Part shown: positions 41,183 through 50,869 of the stretch, one piece after another
How the letters are laid out: each line of letters opens with the position of its first letter
Position numbering within the stretch: the stretch's first letter is position 1
From: DATBAX01 sp963723765
GTDB taxonomy: Bacteria > Acidobacteriota > Terriglobia > Terriglobales > Acidobacteriaceae
Assembly: GCA_963723765.1 (NCBI GenBank)
Contig: CAVRSD010000003.1
Coordinates: 496,001-560,000 of the forward strand
Reading direction: 5' to 3'
DNA length: 64,000 nt
Program-made: the position numbers and the translations under genes
The notes under the pieces: model-generated
What the model saw: only the letters and a program-made list of their open reading frames with translations
Told to the model about the DNA's origin: nothing
The model's database searches: none

Positions 41183-43924
41183 TTACGCCTTTTCCCGCAG
41201 CTCATTCCACATCCCAACCACTCGCTCTTTCACTTCTGTCGTAAGTTTTTCATAATCGGCCTCGGACGCCCCAGTTTCCGGTGGAGGATAAATCGGATCT
41301 CCGAACGTGATCTGCAATCGGGCAAACTTCTGGAAACGCTTGCCACGTGGCCAAGCTTCATAAAACCCTTCAATTGCAATCGGCACAATGGGTACCTGCA
41401 GTTGGACGGACAGAATCGCCACGCCTTTCTTGAATATCCTTGGCGTGCCATCAATGCTGCGTTCACCCTCGGGATAAAGAATTAAGACACGTCCATGCCG
41501 CAGGCCGTATGTGCCTGCGCGCATGGCGGGAATCAGGTTGGCGTCTGGATCCAGTACGATTACTCGCAGCCAGCGTGCCAATATTCGCATGAAGCCTGAG
41601 CCAAAAATCTCGCTCGTCCCCACGGAAAACAAATCGCGAAAAATCCGCCACGGGAGAATGCTACCCATCACCAGGGGATCGATATAACTCTGGTGGTTCG
41701 AAGAGAGAATGAATGGCCCGCGTGCGGGAAGCTTTTCCAGTCCTTGGACGCGCAACCGGAATAGCACGTAAGAAGACAGCTGCAAAATCCGCGTGAGTCC
41801 GTACAATACCGCCTCACCTATCCGTCCGGAACGACCAAGTGCGAGAACTTCCGGATCGGTCGGATCCTCCTGAAGTACGGCTTTCCAGCCCGCGAACTCC
41901 GCTCGTACTGCGGTCTTCCCGCTCGCCGCACTTTCTCGGATGGTATCGATGAGTTCGCGAACGGTATAGATTTCTGACAGTTGAGACTCTTCTACATCTC
42001 CGCCAATTTCCTGCTCCAGCGCGACCAGAAGTTCCACCCGAAGCATGGAATCGAGACCTAGATCGAGCTCAAGATTGTCTCCCGGACGAATCGCCGTTAT
42101 CCCGGTCTTCGCATATTCGAGTATCACTCGGATGGCGCGCTGTACTTCCGGATGTTCCAGCCAGGCCGTTTCGTCGCCGCTCAACGGCTTTTCTGCTTCG
42201 GCCTTCACATCCCCGGTTTGTCCACTGGCCTGATTTGCCCGAGCTCGCTTCTCGATTTCGAAGCGTTTGAGCTTGCGGGTAGTCGTGCGCGGCAAATCTT
42301 CCTGCCAGATTTCATAACTGCCAATCCGCTTGGTCGAAGCTAGTTCTGCCGACAGCCCTTCGATGTCCCAGCGGATGACTTCTTTCGAGTTAACGATCTT
42401 CCGTTCCTTAAGCACGTCAAAATTGGGCACAACCACGGCATGTAGCCGCTCTGCGGTCGGGTCACCCGGAGGCCCTTCGAGTCCCATGACGGCAATTTCT
42501 TTTATGTAGTCAGACTTCAAATAATGAACTTCAATCTCCTCCGGATAAATATTCTTTCCATTGCTGAGGACAATGACTTCCTTCTTGCGGCCAGTGATAA
42601 ATAAATTGCCCTGGTCATCAAAGCGCCCGAGATCACCGGTATAGAACCAGCCGTCTTTCAAGACGGCCTCGGTAGCGTCCGGGCGATTCCAATAGCCCTT
42701 CATGACGATGGCGCCGCGAATCGTAATTTCGCCGATGTCCGGGCCGCCATCTTGCGGTTGCGGATCAGCAATTCTTGACTGTACCCCTGGCAGAGGCTTA
42801 CCTACGGAGCCAATGACGTTGTCATCCGGCGAGGTTGCAAAAGCGGCTGCACTGGTTTCGGTCAGGCCATAGGCTTGCAATACGTCAATGCCCAGCGCAT
42901 AAAAGTCGCGCCCGATCTGGGGATCGAAGCGCGAACCTCCGGTTACCAGATAGCGCATCTTGCCGCCGAAGGTTTTATGCAGGCGTCCGAAGAAAAGTTT
43001 TCCCGTATTCCACCCAAATCGCCGGGCAAACCGCGTGGTGGACATCATGGTTCGCAATGCCCAACGTGCCACCTTCCCCCGTTTGGCCACTTCTTTGAAA
43101 ATGCGTTCGTGAATCAGATAGAAAAATTGCGGCACTACAGCAAATCCCGTGATCTGGCGTTCTTGCAGTCCTCGCAGCAGTTCTGTTGTATTTAGCGTTT
43201 CGAGATAGACGACTCGCGCACCCTTGACCAGCGGCAGGAGAAGATTGGCCATCTGCGACAGCACATGGAAAAGAGGCAGTACGCCAAGCAGTGCATCCTC
43301 AGGGCCGATATCGATCCACGCAAACACCGCCTCAACTTCACCGAGAATGTTGGCATGAGTGAGCATCACGCCTTTGGGATCGGCGGTTGTGCCTGAGGTG
43401 TAGATCAAGCAGGCAAGATCATCAATGGTGACGGGCACTGGTGAAAAATCCCCATGCCCGGCAGCAAAAATGGCGTCGAGATCATTTAAGATCCGCGATG
43501 AACTATCGGGACTGCCATCGCTAGCGGAATCCGTGAGCACGATGCCAGCGGCGATTTCTTGCACGGCGTCTCGTGCAATCGGCAGGTGTTTCGCATCGCA
43601 GAAGATCAGGGAACTGCTACTGTCTTTTAACAGCTTGGCGACTTGGTCCAGGTGAAGTGCGGTGTCCAGTGGAACCGTCGTGCATCCGGCAGCGATGATC
43701 CCCAGGTAGGCGGCCACCCAGCGCGGATGATTGTCCGCCAGAATAGCGATGCGGGAACCTTGTGGAAATTTATTCTCAGTGAGCCAGCGGCCGATGGATT
43801 CCGCCATTTGCAGCACTTCTGCGTAGGTGTAGCTCTCCATCCGGTCACGCCGCTGAATCTCCAGGGCGACATTATCCGGCCAGCGCTCAGCGCATTCGCG
43901 AAAGCGATCGTAAAAGGTAGGCAT
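41183..43924 (-). CDS. Acyl-ACP synthetase, acyl-carrier and acyltransferase fusion
   Basis: 913 residues in three domains. 1) Adenylate-forming domain, about 1-560: P-loop LIYTSGTTADPKGVMLTH (about 185), AYGLTETS, GWFYTGDLGRFDDQGNLFITGRKKEVI. 2) Acyl-carrier domain, about 600-680, with the phosphopantetheine Ser in LDLGLDSMLRVELL. 3) PlsC-type acyltransferase, about 690-900, with H-x4-D in SNHQSYIDPL and YPEGERSIDGTPR. The protein can in principle activate a fatty acid, hold it on its own carrier and transfer it to a glycerol phospholipid, as in Aas-type salvage. Product inferred. Confidence 0.9.
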   Translation of the reverse strand: MPTFYDRFRECAERWPDNVALEIQRRDRMESYTYAEVLQMAESIGRWLTENKFPQGSRIAILADNHPRWVAAYLGIIAAGCTTVPLDTALHLDQVAKLLKDSSSSLIFCDAKHLPIARDAVQEIAAGIVLTDSASDGSPDSSSRILNDLDAIFAAGHGDFSPVPVTIDDLACLIYTSGTTADPKGVMLTHANILGEVEAVFAWIDIGPEDALLGVLPLFHVLSQMANLLLPLVKGARVVYLETLNTTELLRGLQERQITGFAVVPQFFYLIHERIFKEVAKRGKVARWALRTMMSTTRFARRFGWNTGKLFFGRLHKTFGGKMRYLVTGGSRFDPQIGRDFYALGIDVLQAYGLTETSAAAFATSPDDNVIGSVGKPLPGVQSRIADPQPQDGGPDIGEITIRGAIVMKGYWNRPDATEAVLKDGWFYTGDLGRFDDQGNLFITGRKKEVIVLSNGKNIYPEEIEVHYLKSDYIKEIAVMGLEGPPGDPTAERLHAVVVPNFDVLKERKIVNSKEVIRWDIEGLSAELASTKRIGSYEIWQEDLPRTTTRKLKRFEIEKRARANQASGQTGDVKAEAEKPLSGDETAWLEHPEVQRAIRVILEYAKTGITAIRPGDNLELDLGLDSMLRVELLVALEQEIGGDVEESQLSEIYTVRELIDTIRESAASGKTAVRAEFAGWKAVLQEDPTDPEVLALGRSGRIGEAVLYGLTRILQLSSYVLFRLRVQGLEKLPARGPFILSSNHQSYIDPLVMGSILPWRIFRDLFSVGTSEIFGSGFMRILARWLRVIVLDPDANLIPAMRAGTYGLRHGRVLILYPEGERSIDGTPRIFKKGVAILSVQLQVPIVPIAIEGFYEAWPRGKRFQKFARLQITFGDPIYPPPETGASEADYEKLTTEVKERVVGMWNELREKA

Positions 43925-44990
43925 CTTCGTCGTGAAATATACCTGAAAAGCTTAATGAGCGATGAGTACATCGCGTCAATCTTCGGGGTGCATTTCCTAA
44001 GTCCACGCGAAAACCGTATCCGTACAACCTTACAATTGCTGCTTCAACATCATGGGGAGGTCCGAGAATGACTTGGTGATATGGTGTGCCGCCCGTGGTG
44101 AAAGCAAGACTCTCTGGTGCTTCCATCACGGGTTCGAATTCTTTATCCATGTCTCCCAGAATGTATTTCCGGAGTTCACAATCTCGATCCTGAGCCAGTT
44201 CTATACTAGACGCGAGCAAAAACAGACCATATCCGATCTTCGCGGCAACTCTTCGGACCGGTTGTGGATCATATTCCAGCTTCATATGATGCTGAGTCCC
44301 GCTGGATATTTCACTCGATTCCCAGCTGCCGCGAGCTTTCTGGGCACCTGTCACAACAAGCTGTGTCAATACAAGAATAAAGTTGTGCATTTTCCGGATT
44401 GCGCGCCCTAAGAAGCAAGTTACCGCTCGGAAGCAGACTATTCAAGCAGAAGTCTCGGCTCAGACCGCCATCGAGAGGTACTTCTAAGGATACCTTGACC
44501 TCACATACCAAACCGTCAACTCCCGGTGTGCCAGAAAGTGCTTGCTTGAACTTAGCAAACAACAAATCTGTTTTTTCTCTATTTTCTCCGCGAACCCGCC
44601 CTTCTATCGTCTCTCCCGGCACTACTTTGATTTCACAGTGGCTCAAGGCTTCCATTTTTTCGCCGGCGCGGAACGCCGATTCTCCATATCCACCAAGAGG
44701 ATGTTTTACAAGTAGGTAATCTACCTTCAACATCCCACTATCAGGACGTTTTGGGTGTCTGGGTAGAACATTCGAAGCCACGGCATGAATGGCCAGTATC
44801 GATTTTCTGGCGAGGATCGTCTCGGCTTTGGAAAGAATGGCTTGGCACGGTTCACAGGAGGGTAACGCAAATCGAGCGTTCCGCCGATAGCACGCGGAAT
44901 CACATGATCCCTAGTCGTCTGTCTCCGGCTGTCCAGACACCAAACACAATGCATACATACACACGAAAGAATGCAATTTGTCGGTTTCAC
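43887..44990 (-). pseudogene. HNH endonuclease-like protein, two frameshifts
   Basis: Starts at 44990 or at a nearby Met, with CVWC...TTRDHVIPRAIGG, the start of a Cys-Cys HNH domain. After about 44878 the next frame continues ALPSCEPCQAILSKAETILA (second Cys pair), as expected for such domains, and runs to LLPSGNLLL. At about 44412 a further shift leads to LGRAIRKMHNFILVLTQLV and MKLEYDPQPVRRVAAKIGYG... to the stop at 43887. Restored length about 365 residues. The first break reads as a one-base deletion and the second as an insertion. The C-terminal half has no recognised domain. It overlaps the start of the acyl-ACP synthetase gene by 38 bases, so the exact end is uncertain. Confidence 0.65.
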
Positions 44991-45198
44991 TTAGTGCAAT
45001 CCCACGAATATTGTCTCTCTATAGGTGCTCCCGAACAACCCTAATTCGTGAGCGACTAATCCCACTAGTTGGTAAACGGGAGACCCTTTGTGATGTCCCG
45101 CGACTTACCGCCTCCTGCTGCATCTAATATGCTAGGCTTCTAAAGAGACTCAAGAATACGGGGTTTGCTCCGCTTACCGCCCATCAAGGAATCTAGAT

Positions 45199-48186
45199 TT
45201 GATTAACACTCTGTTAGGCAAGGTCTTCGGGACCAAGAACGAACGCGAGGTCAAGCGGTTGATGCCCAATGTTGAGGCCATCAATGCGCTTGAGCCCGCC
45301 ATGCAAAAGCTCAGCGACGAAGAACTGCGCGCCAAGACGGACGTTTTTCGCGAACGCGTTCAGGAGCGCCTAAGCCGGCTTCCGGCCGCTGTCGAAGACC
45401 CCAATGATGTCGACGCAGTAAAACAGCTCGAAGACGAAAAGTACAAGGCGATCCAGGAAGTTCTGGGTGACATTCTCGTTGAGGCTTTTGCCGTGGTTCG
45501 CGAAGCCGGACGCCGCGTCTTGAATATGCGTCACTTCGACGTGCAGCTCATTGGCGGCATGGTTTTGCATGACGGCAAAATCGCCGAGATGAAGACCGGC
45601 GAAGGCAAAACGCTGGTAGCCACCCTTCCGGTTTATCTCAACGCTCTGAGTGGTCGTGGTGTGCACGTTATTACGGTCAACGACTACCTGGCCAAACGCG
45701 ATTCTGAGTGGATGGGCAGACTTTACAGCTTTCTGGGATTGAGCGTTGGCGTGATTGTCCATGATCTCGACGACCAGCAGCGTCGTGACGCTTACGCTGC
45801 CGACGTGACCTACGGTACCAACAACGAATTCGGTTTCGACTACCTGCGCGACAACATGAAGTTCGACGCCAAGGATTGCGTGCAGCGCGGCCACAATTTC
45901 TCCATCGTAGACGAAGTCGATTCCATCCTGATCGACGAAGCTCGAACCCCGCTCATTATTTCCGGCGCCAGTGAAGAATCCACCGATAAGTACGCCAAGG
46001 TCAACCGCATCATCTCCAAGCTGGAAAAAGGAGTGGAGAAGGATGTTCCCCCTGGAGAACCCGCCCAGCTTACCGGCGATTTCGTGGTCGACGAAAAACA
46101 CCGCAACATCACTGTCACCGACGATGGTTGGGTAAAGATTGAAGGACTCTTGGGCATCGGCAACATCGCCGACCCGGAAAACTGGGACCTCAAGCACCAC
46201 GTAGAAACGGCCATCAAGGCGCATTCTCTTTACCATCGCGATGTGGAATACGTGGTGAAAGATGGTGAAGTCATCATCGTGGACGAGTTCACCGGCCGCC
46301 TGATGCCGGGGCGCCGTTGGTCCGATGGTCTGCACCAGTCGGTTGAGGCAAAGGAAAATGTAAAGATTGAGCGCGAGAACCAGACGCTCGCTACGATCAC
46401 CTTCCAAAATTATTTCCGCATGTACAAAAAGCTGGCGGGTATGACCGGTACTGCGGAAACCGAAGCGCCCGAGTTCGACAAGATATACAAGCTCGAAGTA
46501 AACGTGATTCCCACCAACAAGGAAATGCGGCGACTGGAGAATCCTGACGTCGTCTACCGGACCGAAAAAGAGAAGTATTACGCTGCTTCCGATGAAGTCC
46601 AAAAGCTGCATGAAACCGGACAGCCGGTACTCGTAGGCACCACATCGATCGAAAAATCTGAACGCCTCTCCGAGCTGCTAAAGAAAAAAGGTATTAAGCA
46701 TGTCGTGCTCAACGCCAAGTACCACGAGCGCGAAGCCGAAATCGTCGCCCAAGCCGGACGAAAAAATATGGTCACGATTGCCACCAACATGGCCGGCCGC
46801 GGCACCGACATTCTGCTAGGCGGCAATCCTGAGTTCATGGCCAAGCAGGAATGCGTCAAGAAGGGAATTGCGCAGCCTTTGCGCGCCGCTCAAGGCAAAA
46901 TTCAAATTGAAGTTGACGATTCAAAAAGCACTGTTTGGTACTACAACGGCAATGAGTACGTAGTCCCCACCGATCAGTGGATAGAAGCCTTTGACCGCCA
47001 CAAGCTGCAAACCGACAAGGAACACGACGAGGTCGTCGCTGCCGGTGGCCTGCACATTTTTGGCACCGAGCGTCATGAAGCCCGCCGCATCGACAATCAG
47101 CTCCGCGGCCGCGCCGGCCGGCAGGGCGATCCCGGCTCTTCCCGTTTCTATCTTTCGCTCGAAGATGACCTCATGCGCATCTTTGCGAAGGAGTGGGTCT
47201 CGAACCTGCTGCAAAGGCTGGGCATGGAAGAGGGCATTCCGATTGAATCCAAGCTGATCAGCCGCCGCATAGAAGCCGCACAGAAAGCCGTCGAAGGGCA
47301 GAACTTCGAAGCTCGCAAACACCTGCTCGAATATGACGACGTAATGAACAAGCAGCGCGAAGCCGTCTATGGACTTCGCCGTCGCTTGTTGCAAGGGGTA
47401 GACCAGAAAGATCTTATTCTTGAGGAATATGTATCCAGCATTCTGGCCGCTCAGATTGATGAATTCTGCCCGGTTAAAGCCCATCCTGACGACTGGGACC
47501 TGAAAGGCTTGAAAGAAGCGATCTTCACTCGTTTTGGAGTGGACATTCTCGAAGAAGGAGTCAAGCCGGAATCGCTCAACCGCCAGGAACTTGGCGATGC
47601 AATTTTCGAAAAGCTCAAGGCCCGTTACGACGGCAAGGAATTCCTCATCGGGCCGGATGCCATGCGTTATCACGAGCGCATGATCATGTTGAGCGTGATC
47701 GATTCGCAGTGGAAAGACCACCTGCGAGACATGGACCACTTGAAGGAAGGCATTGGCCTGCGCGGCTACGGCCAGCACGATCCCCTGGTCGAATACAAGC
47801 GCGAATCCTTCGACATGTTCGAAGCCATGATGCAACGCTTCCAGGAAGACACGGTCCGCTATCTCTACCTGATGCAGATTCTGGAGAAACCCAGTAATCC
47901 ACCGGCGCAGGATGGCACGACACCCGATACGAGCCTGCCAACTCGGTCGCTAGGCGACGGCAACGGAAATCGTCCGCCCCGAAATGTAACCACGTCAATG
48001 GATGAAATTGAAGAGGCCTTCCAGCGCCGCAAGAAACGTGAACTCGATCAGGCCCGCATGGCTGGTTCTGGAGATCAGCAGACAGTGCAGCAAGTCGTTC
48101 GCGGCGGAGACAAGATTGGCCGCAACGACCCCTGCCCTTGCGGTTCCGGAAAGAAATATAAAAAATGCTGTGGCGCGAAAGGTTAA
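45199..48186 (+). CDS. secA: Preprotein translocase ATPase SecA
   Basis: 995 residues from a TTG, with AGGA 8 bases upstream; longer than E. coli SecA by about 95 residues. Motor: MKTGEGKTLVATLPVYL (about residue 130), VDEVDSILIDEARTPLIISG, TIATNMAGRGTDILLGG, and LRGRAGRQGDPGSS. Cross-linking and scaffold regions follow, and the C-terminal SEC-C zinc motif CPCGSGKKYKKCC binds SecB and ribosomes. Essential motor for Sec-dependent export. Followed by a REP hairpin. Confidence 0.98.
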   Translation: MINTLLGKVFGTKNEREVKRLMPNVEAINALEPAMQKLSDEELRAKTDVFRERVQERLSRLPAAVEDPNDVDAVKQLEDEKYKAIQEVLGDILVEAFAVVREAGRRVLNMRHFDVQLIGGMVLHDGKIAEMKTGEGKTLVATLPVYLNALSGRGVHVITVNDYLAKRDSEWMGRLYSFLGLSVGVIVHDLDDQQRRDAYAADVTYGTNNEFGFDYLRDNMKFDAKDCVQRGHNFSIVDEVDSILIDEARTPLIISGASEESTDKYAKVNRIISKLEKGVEKDVPPGEPAQLTGDFVVDEKHRNITVTDDGWVKIEGLLGIGNIADPENWDLKHHVETAIKAHSLYHRDVEYVVKDGEVIIVDEFTGRLMPGRRWSDGLHQSVEAKENVKIERENQTLATITFQNYFRMYKKLAGMTGTAETEAPEFDKIYKLEVNVIPTNKEMRRLENPDVVYRTEKEKYYAASDEVQKLHETGQPVLVGTTSIEKSERLSELLKKKGIKHVVLNAKYHEREAEIVAQAGRKNMVTIATNMAGRGTDILLGGNPEFMAKQECVKKGIAQPLRAAQGKIQIEVDDSKSTVWYYNGNEYVVPTDQWIEAFDRHKLQTDKEHDEVVAAGGLHIFGTERHEARRIDNQLRGRAGRQGDPGSSRFYLSLEDDLMRIFAKEWVSNLLQRLGMEEGIPIESKLISRRIEAAQKAVEGQNFEARKHLLEYDDVMNKQREAVYGLRRRLLQGVDQKDLILEEYVSSILAAQIDEFCPVKAHPDDWDLKGLKEAIFTRFGVDILEEGVKPESLNRQELGDAIFEKLKARYDGKEFLIGPDAMRYHERMIMLSVIDSQWKDHLRDMDHLKEGIGLRGYGQHDPLVEYKRESFDMFEAMMQRFQEDTVRYLYLMQILEKPSNPPAQDGTTPDTSLPTRSLGDGNGNRPPRNVTTSMDEIEEAFQRRKKRELDQARMAGSGDQQTVQQVVRGGDKIGRNDPCPCGSGKKYKKCCGAKG

Positions 48187-48197
48187 TTCTTAGATGA

Positions 48198-48235
48198 GGG
48201 TGCCCCATTCAAGCTTCGCTTGAGCGGGAGTTTTT
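48198..48235. repeat. REP hairpin after secA
   Basis: GGGTGCCCC, then the inner stem TCAAGC / GCTTGA and GCGGGAG followed by a T run. Diverged copy of the RAYT-flanking family, in the gap between secA and the convergent propeller gene; probably ends both transcripts. Confidence 0.65.
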
Positions 48236-48250
48236 CCTTCTCGTAGCACG

Positions 48251-49459
48251 CTACTTTCCCGGCTTCACCAGCACAAACGATTTCACCACAATATTATTCG
48301 GCTGCCCCCCCACCGGGATCATAGTCAGCAGGGAATACTCTCCACGCTCAAACTTTTTCTTCGGAATACGTTTCTGAATCACCGTGACATCTCCTGACGC
48401 CGAATCCAGAATCAGCAGATAATTCTGACTCTGCGACAGGGCCAGCGCGTCAGGACGACTCCCCACTGGTAAAGAAGCAATCATTTTTCCTAAATCAATG
48501 TCATACACGGACACCGTACTCGAGCCGAAATTACTAACGTACAGGCGCGAATTATCGGCGCTCACCAGGCCGTGCGCCGGGTTCGTCCCAATCAAATAGC
48601 TGCCGCTGACTTCGTTGGTCGTAGTCTCGATAATCGAAATGCTGTCGGAATCGAAGTTGCTTACCATCAATTCGCCGCCGTCAGGTTTCAACGCCAGATG
48701 CACCGGCGTCTTGCCGACATCGAGCAGAGCGAGAACCTTGTCACTCTTCAAATCAATCGAGGCAACTTGTGCCGAACCGGTACAGGCCACAAAAGCCTTG
48801 CTGTTGTCGGGAAGAATAGCGATGTCCTCGGGCTGCTGACACACCGGGATTGTGCTCCGCACTTTGAGTTGCGCGGCATCGATCAGGGAGACCGTATTGT
48901 CTCCACGATTGCTGACCACGACCGTCGCGCCGTCCGGCGAAACTCTCGCGAGTCCAGGCGAGAGTCCTACACGAAGGATGCCAAGAGCGATACGTTTATC
49001 CAGGTCGATGACCGAGACATTGTTCGAAGCGGAGTTGGCGACATATCCGCGTTTTCCGTCCGATGAAATGTCGATGAAGTATGGCTTGCCATGCACCCCG
49101 ATAGTCGCTACCACGACATTCTGTTCAGCATTGATCACGGTGATGTTGCTGGATGCTGTATTGACTATATAAATTTCGTTCTTCTTGCTGTTCGCAGCTA
49201 CGCCTGTCGGCTCACTGCCGACTTTGATGGTTTTGGCAGGCTCGAAGCTGCGCAGGTCAATCACGCTGACCGTATTACTTTTCCCGTTGGTGATGTAGGC
49301 ATATTCGCGATAGGCAGGCCCGTTCGCCGGCAACGGACGCTCGCCAAAATACCACCAGCCGAGTCCGCCCAGCACGGGAACCAGAACAATGATGAAGAGC
49401 AGTTTTCTCAAAGTAAATCGAAGGGGAAAATCAAGAGTTAAGACTACCAGACCGGGCAC
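48251..49459 (-). CDS. YVTN-family beta-propeller protein, membrane anchored
   Basis: 402 residues. N-terminal hydrophobic anchor (LRKLLFIIVLVPVLGGLGWWYFG), then repeated YVTN-type blades, for example IYIVNTASSNITVINAEQN, GYVANSASNNVSVIDLDKR and LYVSNFGSSTVSVYDIDL, each with the S-x-V-x-V-I-D pattern. A seven-bladed or similar surface propeller. The role is not known; it may be periplasmic, and it ends with a Gly/Val-rich segment. Confidence 0.85.
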   Translation of the reverse strand: MPGLVVLTLDFPLRFTLRKLLFIIVLVPVLGGLGWWYFGERPLPANGPAYREYAYITNGKSNTVSVIDLRSFEPAKTIKVGSEPTGVAANSKKNEIYIVNTASSNITVINAEQNVVVATIGVHGKPYFIDISSDGKRGYVANSASNNVSVIDLDKRIALGILRVGLSPGLARVSPDGATVVVSNRGDNTVSLIDAAQLKVRSTIPVCQQPEDIAILPDNSKAFVACTGSAQVASIDLKSDKVLALLDVGKTPVHLALKPDGGELMVSNFDSDSISIIETTTNEVSGSYLIGTNPAHGLVSADNSRLYVSNFGSSTVSVYDIDLGKMIASLPVGSRPDALALSQSQNYLLILDSASGDVTVIQKRIPKKKFERGEYSLLTMIPVGGQPNNIVVKSFVLVKPGK

Positions 49460-49573
49460 CCGAAACTGGAACCATCAGTACAATCTGCGATTGCCTTCGA
49501 TAGCCATCTTTGCTGCTGAGAAGCATTGCGATTGACAAAGCCCGAAGGGCAATCTTCGCGGCAGTAACCCCTA

Positions 49574-50674
49574 CTACGATCCAAGATGCGAAGGCGGCCG
49601 AACCTGCGTGGTGCCGATCACCGGCTGCGGCACGTGTGCACCGATCCCCGGCACTGTCCTTCCCACCACCGGGGCAATCTGCCGCACCTGCGTCATCAAT
49701 TCATCGAACTGGTCGGGATAAAGGGACTGGATGCCATCCGAAAGCGCCTTATCGGGATCATGATGGACTTCGACCATCAATCCGTCAGCACCGACTGCCA
49801 CTGCAGCCCGCGAAAGAGGCGTGACCTTATTCCGCTTACCGGTGCCATGGCTGGGATCGACCACAATGGGCAGGTGGCTAAGCCGCTGCACCGCGGGCAC
49901 AATGCTTAGGTCCAGGGTGTTTCGAGTGTGGTCGGCAAATGTACGTACGCCGCGCTCGCACAAGACCACGTTATAGTTGCCTTCGCTCATCACATACTCG
50001 GCCGCCATGAGAAATTCTTCCAGCGTGGCCGACATGCCGCGCTTCAAAAGCACCGGCTTCTTCGCTCGTCCGGCACGCTTCAATAGGGAAAAATTCTGCA
50101 TGTTGCGGGCGCCAATCTGAATCACATCGGCGTATTCTTCCACTAATTCCAGCGACTCATTATCGATGGCCTCGGTCACAATCATCATGCCGAATTTGTC
50201 GCGAATTTCGGCCATGATCTGCAGGCCTTTTTCTTCCAGACCCTGAAACGAGTACGGCGATGTGCGCGGTTTGTACGCACCTCCACGGAAGAATTGCGCG
50301 CCTGCCTGATGCACCCGCTCGGCAGCGGCAAATGCCTGTTCGCGTGTCTCAATGCCACAAGGTCCGGCGATGATCGCCAGGCCGATGCCACCGATCGTCG
50401 CATCGGTGCCAGCAAAACGAATCACGGTATTCTCTTGCTTCACATCGCGGCTGACCAGCTTATATGGCTTGGTAACCCGGATCACTTCCTGTACGCCAGG
50501 CAGCTCATCGAGCGTACCCGGCTCGACCTGGCCTTTGTTGCCGGTAATACCAATGGCAGTGCGTTCTGCGCCGGGGATGGAATGAGCGCGATATCCCAGA
50601 GACTCGATCTTCTGACAAACGGCACGTACCTGCTCAGCCGTGGCGTTCGCCCGCATAACTACCAGCATGGACAC
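49574..50674 (-). CDS. aroF: 3-deoxy-7-phosphoheptulonate (DAHP) synthase, AroF type
   Basis: 366 residues. An N-terminal ferredoxin-like domain (about 1-70, MLVVMRANATAEQVRAVCQKIE) precedes the catalytic barrel: IIAGPCGIETREQAFAAAE, FRGGAYKPRTSPYSFQGL, IQIGARNMQNFSLL, VLLKRGMSATLEEFL, CERGVRTF, and metal-site residues in VVDPSHGTGKRNKV and VEVHHDPDKALSDG. First step of the shikimate pathway, type I-beta. The N-terminal domain is where aromatic feedback inhibition acts in some relatives. No other aro gene adjoins it. Confidence 0.96.
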   Translation of the reverse strand: MSMLVVMRANATAEQVRAVCQKIESLGYRAHSIPGAERTAIGITGNKGQVEPGTLDELPGVQEVIRVTKPYKLVSRDVKQENTVIRFAGTDATIGGIGLAIIAGPCGIETREQAFAAAERVHQAGAQFFRGGAYKPRTSPYSFQGLEEKGLQIMAEIRDKFGMMIVTEAIDNESLELVEEYADVIQIGARNMQNFSLLKRAGRAKKPVLLKRGMSATLEEFLMAAEYVMSEGNYNVVLCERGVRTFADHTRNTLDLSIVPAVQRLSHLPIVVDPSHGTGKRNKVTPLSRAAVAVGADGLMVEVHHDPDKALSDGIQSLYPDQFDELMTQVRQIAPVVGRTVPGIGAHVPQPVIGTTQVRPPSHLGS

Positions 50675-50735
50675 ACCTCGAAACCACCAAGTTTATCGTT
50701 AGTTCGGGGTAGGGGCAAACGGAGATCCAAAAGTG

Positions 50736-50754
50736 TGGCGCGGGCGCCCACGCC
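50736..50754. repeat. Short palindrome upstream of the DAHP synthase gene
   Basis: CGGGCG-CCCA-CGCCCG hairpin in the 195-base gap between aroF and the membrane fusion gene. Resembles a dispersed intergenic repeat; no gene or promoter is recognised around it. Confidence 0.4.
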
Positions 50755-50869
50755 CGTGAGACGGCATAAAACCACAACTGCAGTAGGAAAGACCGAAAAG
50801 AAGCCGAGCCAGGTAGTGCTAGCTGAGGCGAGGGAGATGCCGTTCCTACATAAGGGCAGCCTGCCGGCG

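Noticed and set aside
45370..46611. 413-codon open frame on the minus strand inside secA
   Set aside because: Exactly antisense to a clear SecA, with no ribosome site or domain; a by-product of GC-rich codon use.
46921..47835. 304-codon open frame opposite the secA 3' half
   Set aside because: Antisense shadow without any recognisable domain; secA is certain on the plus strand.
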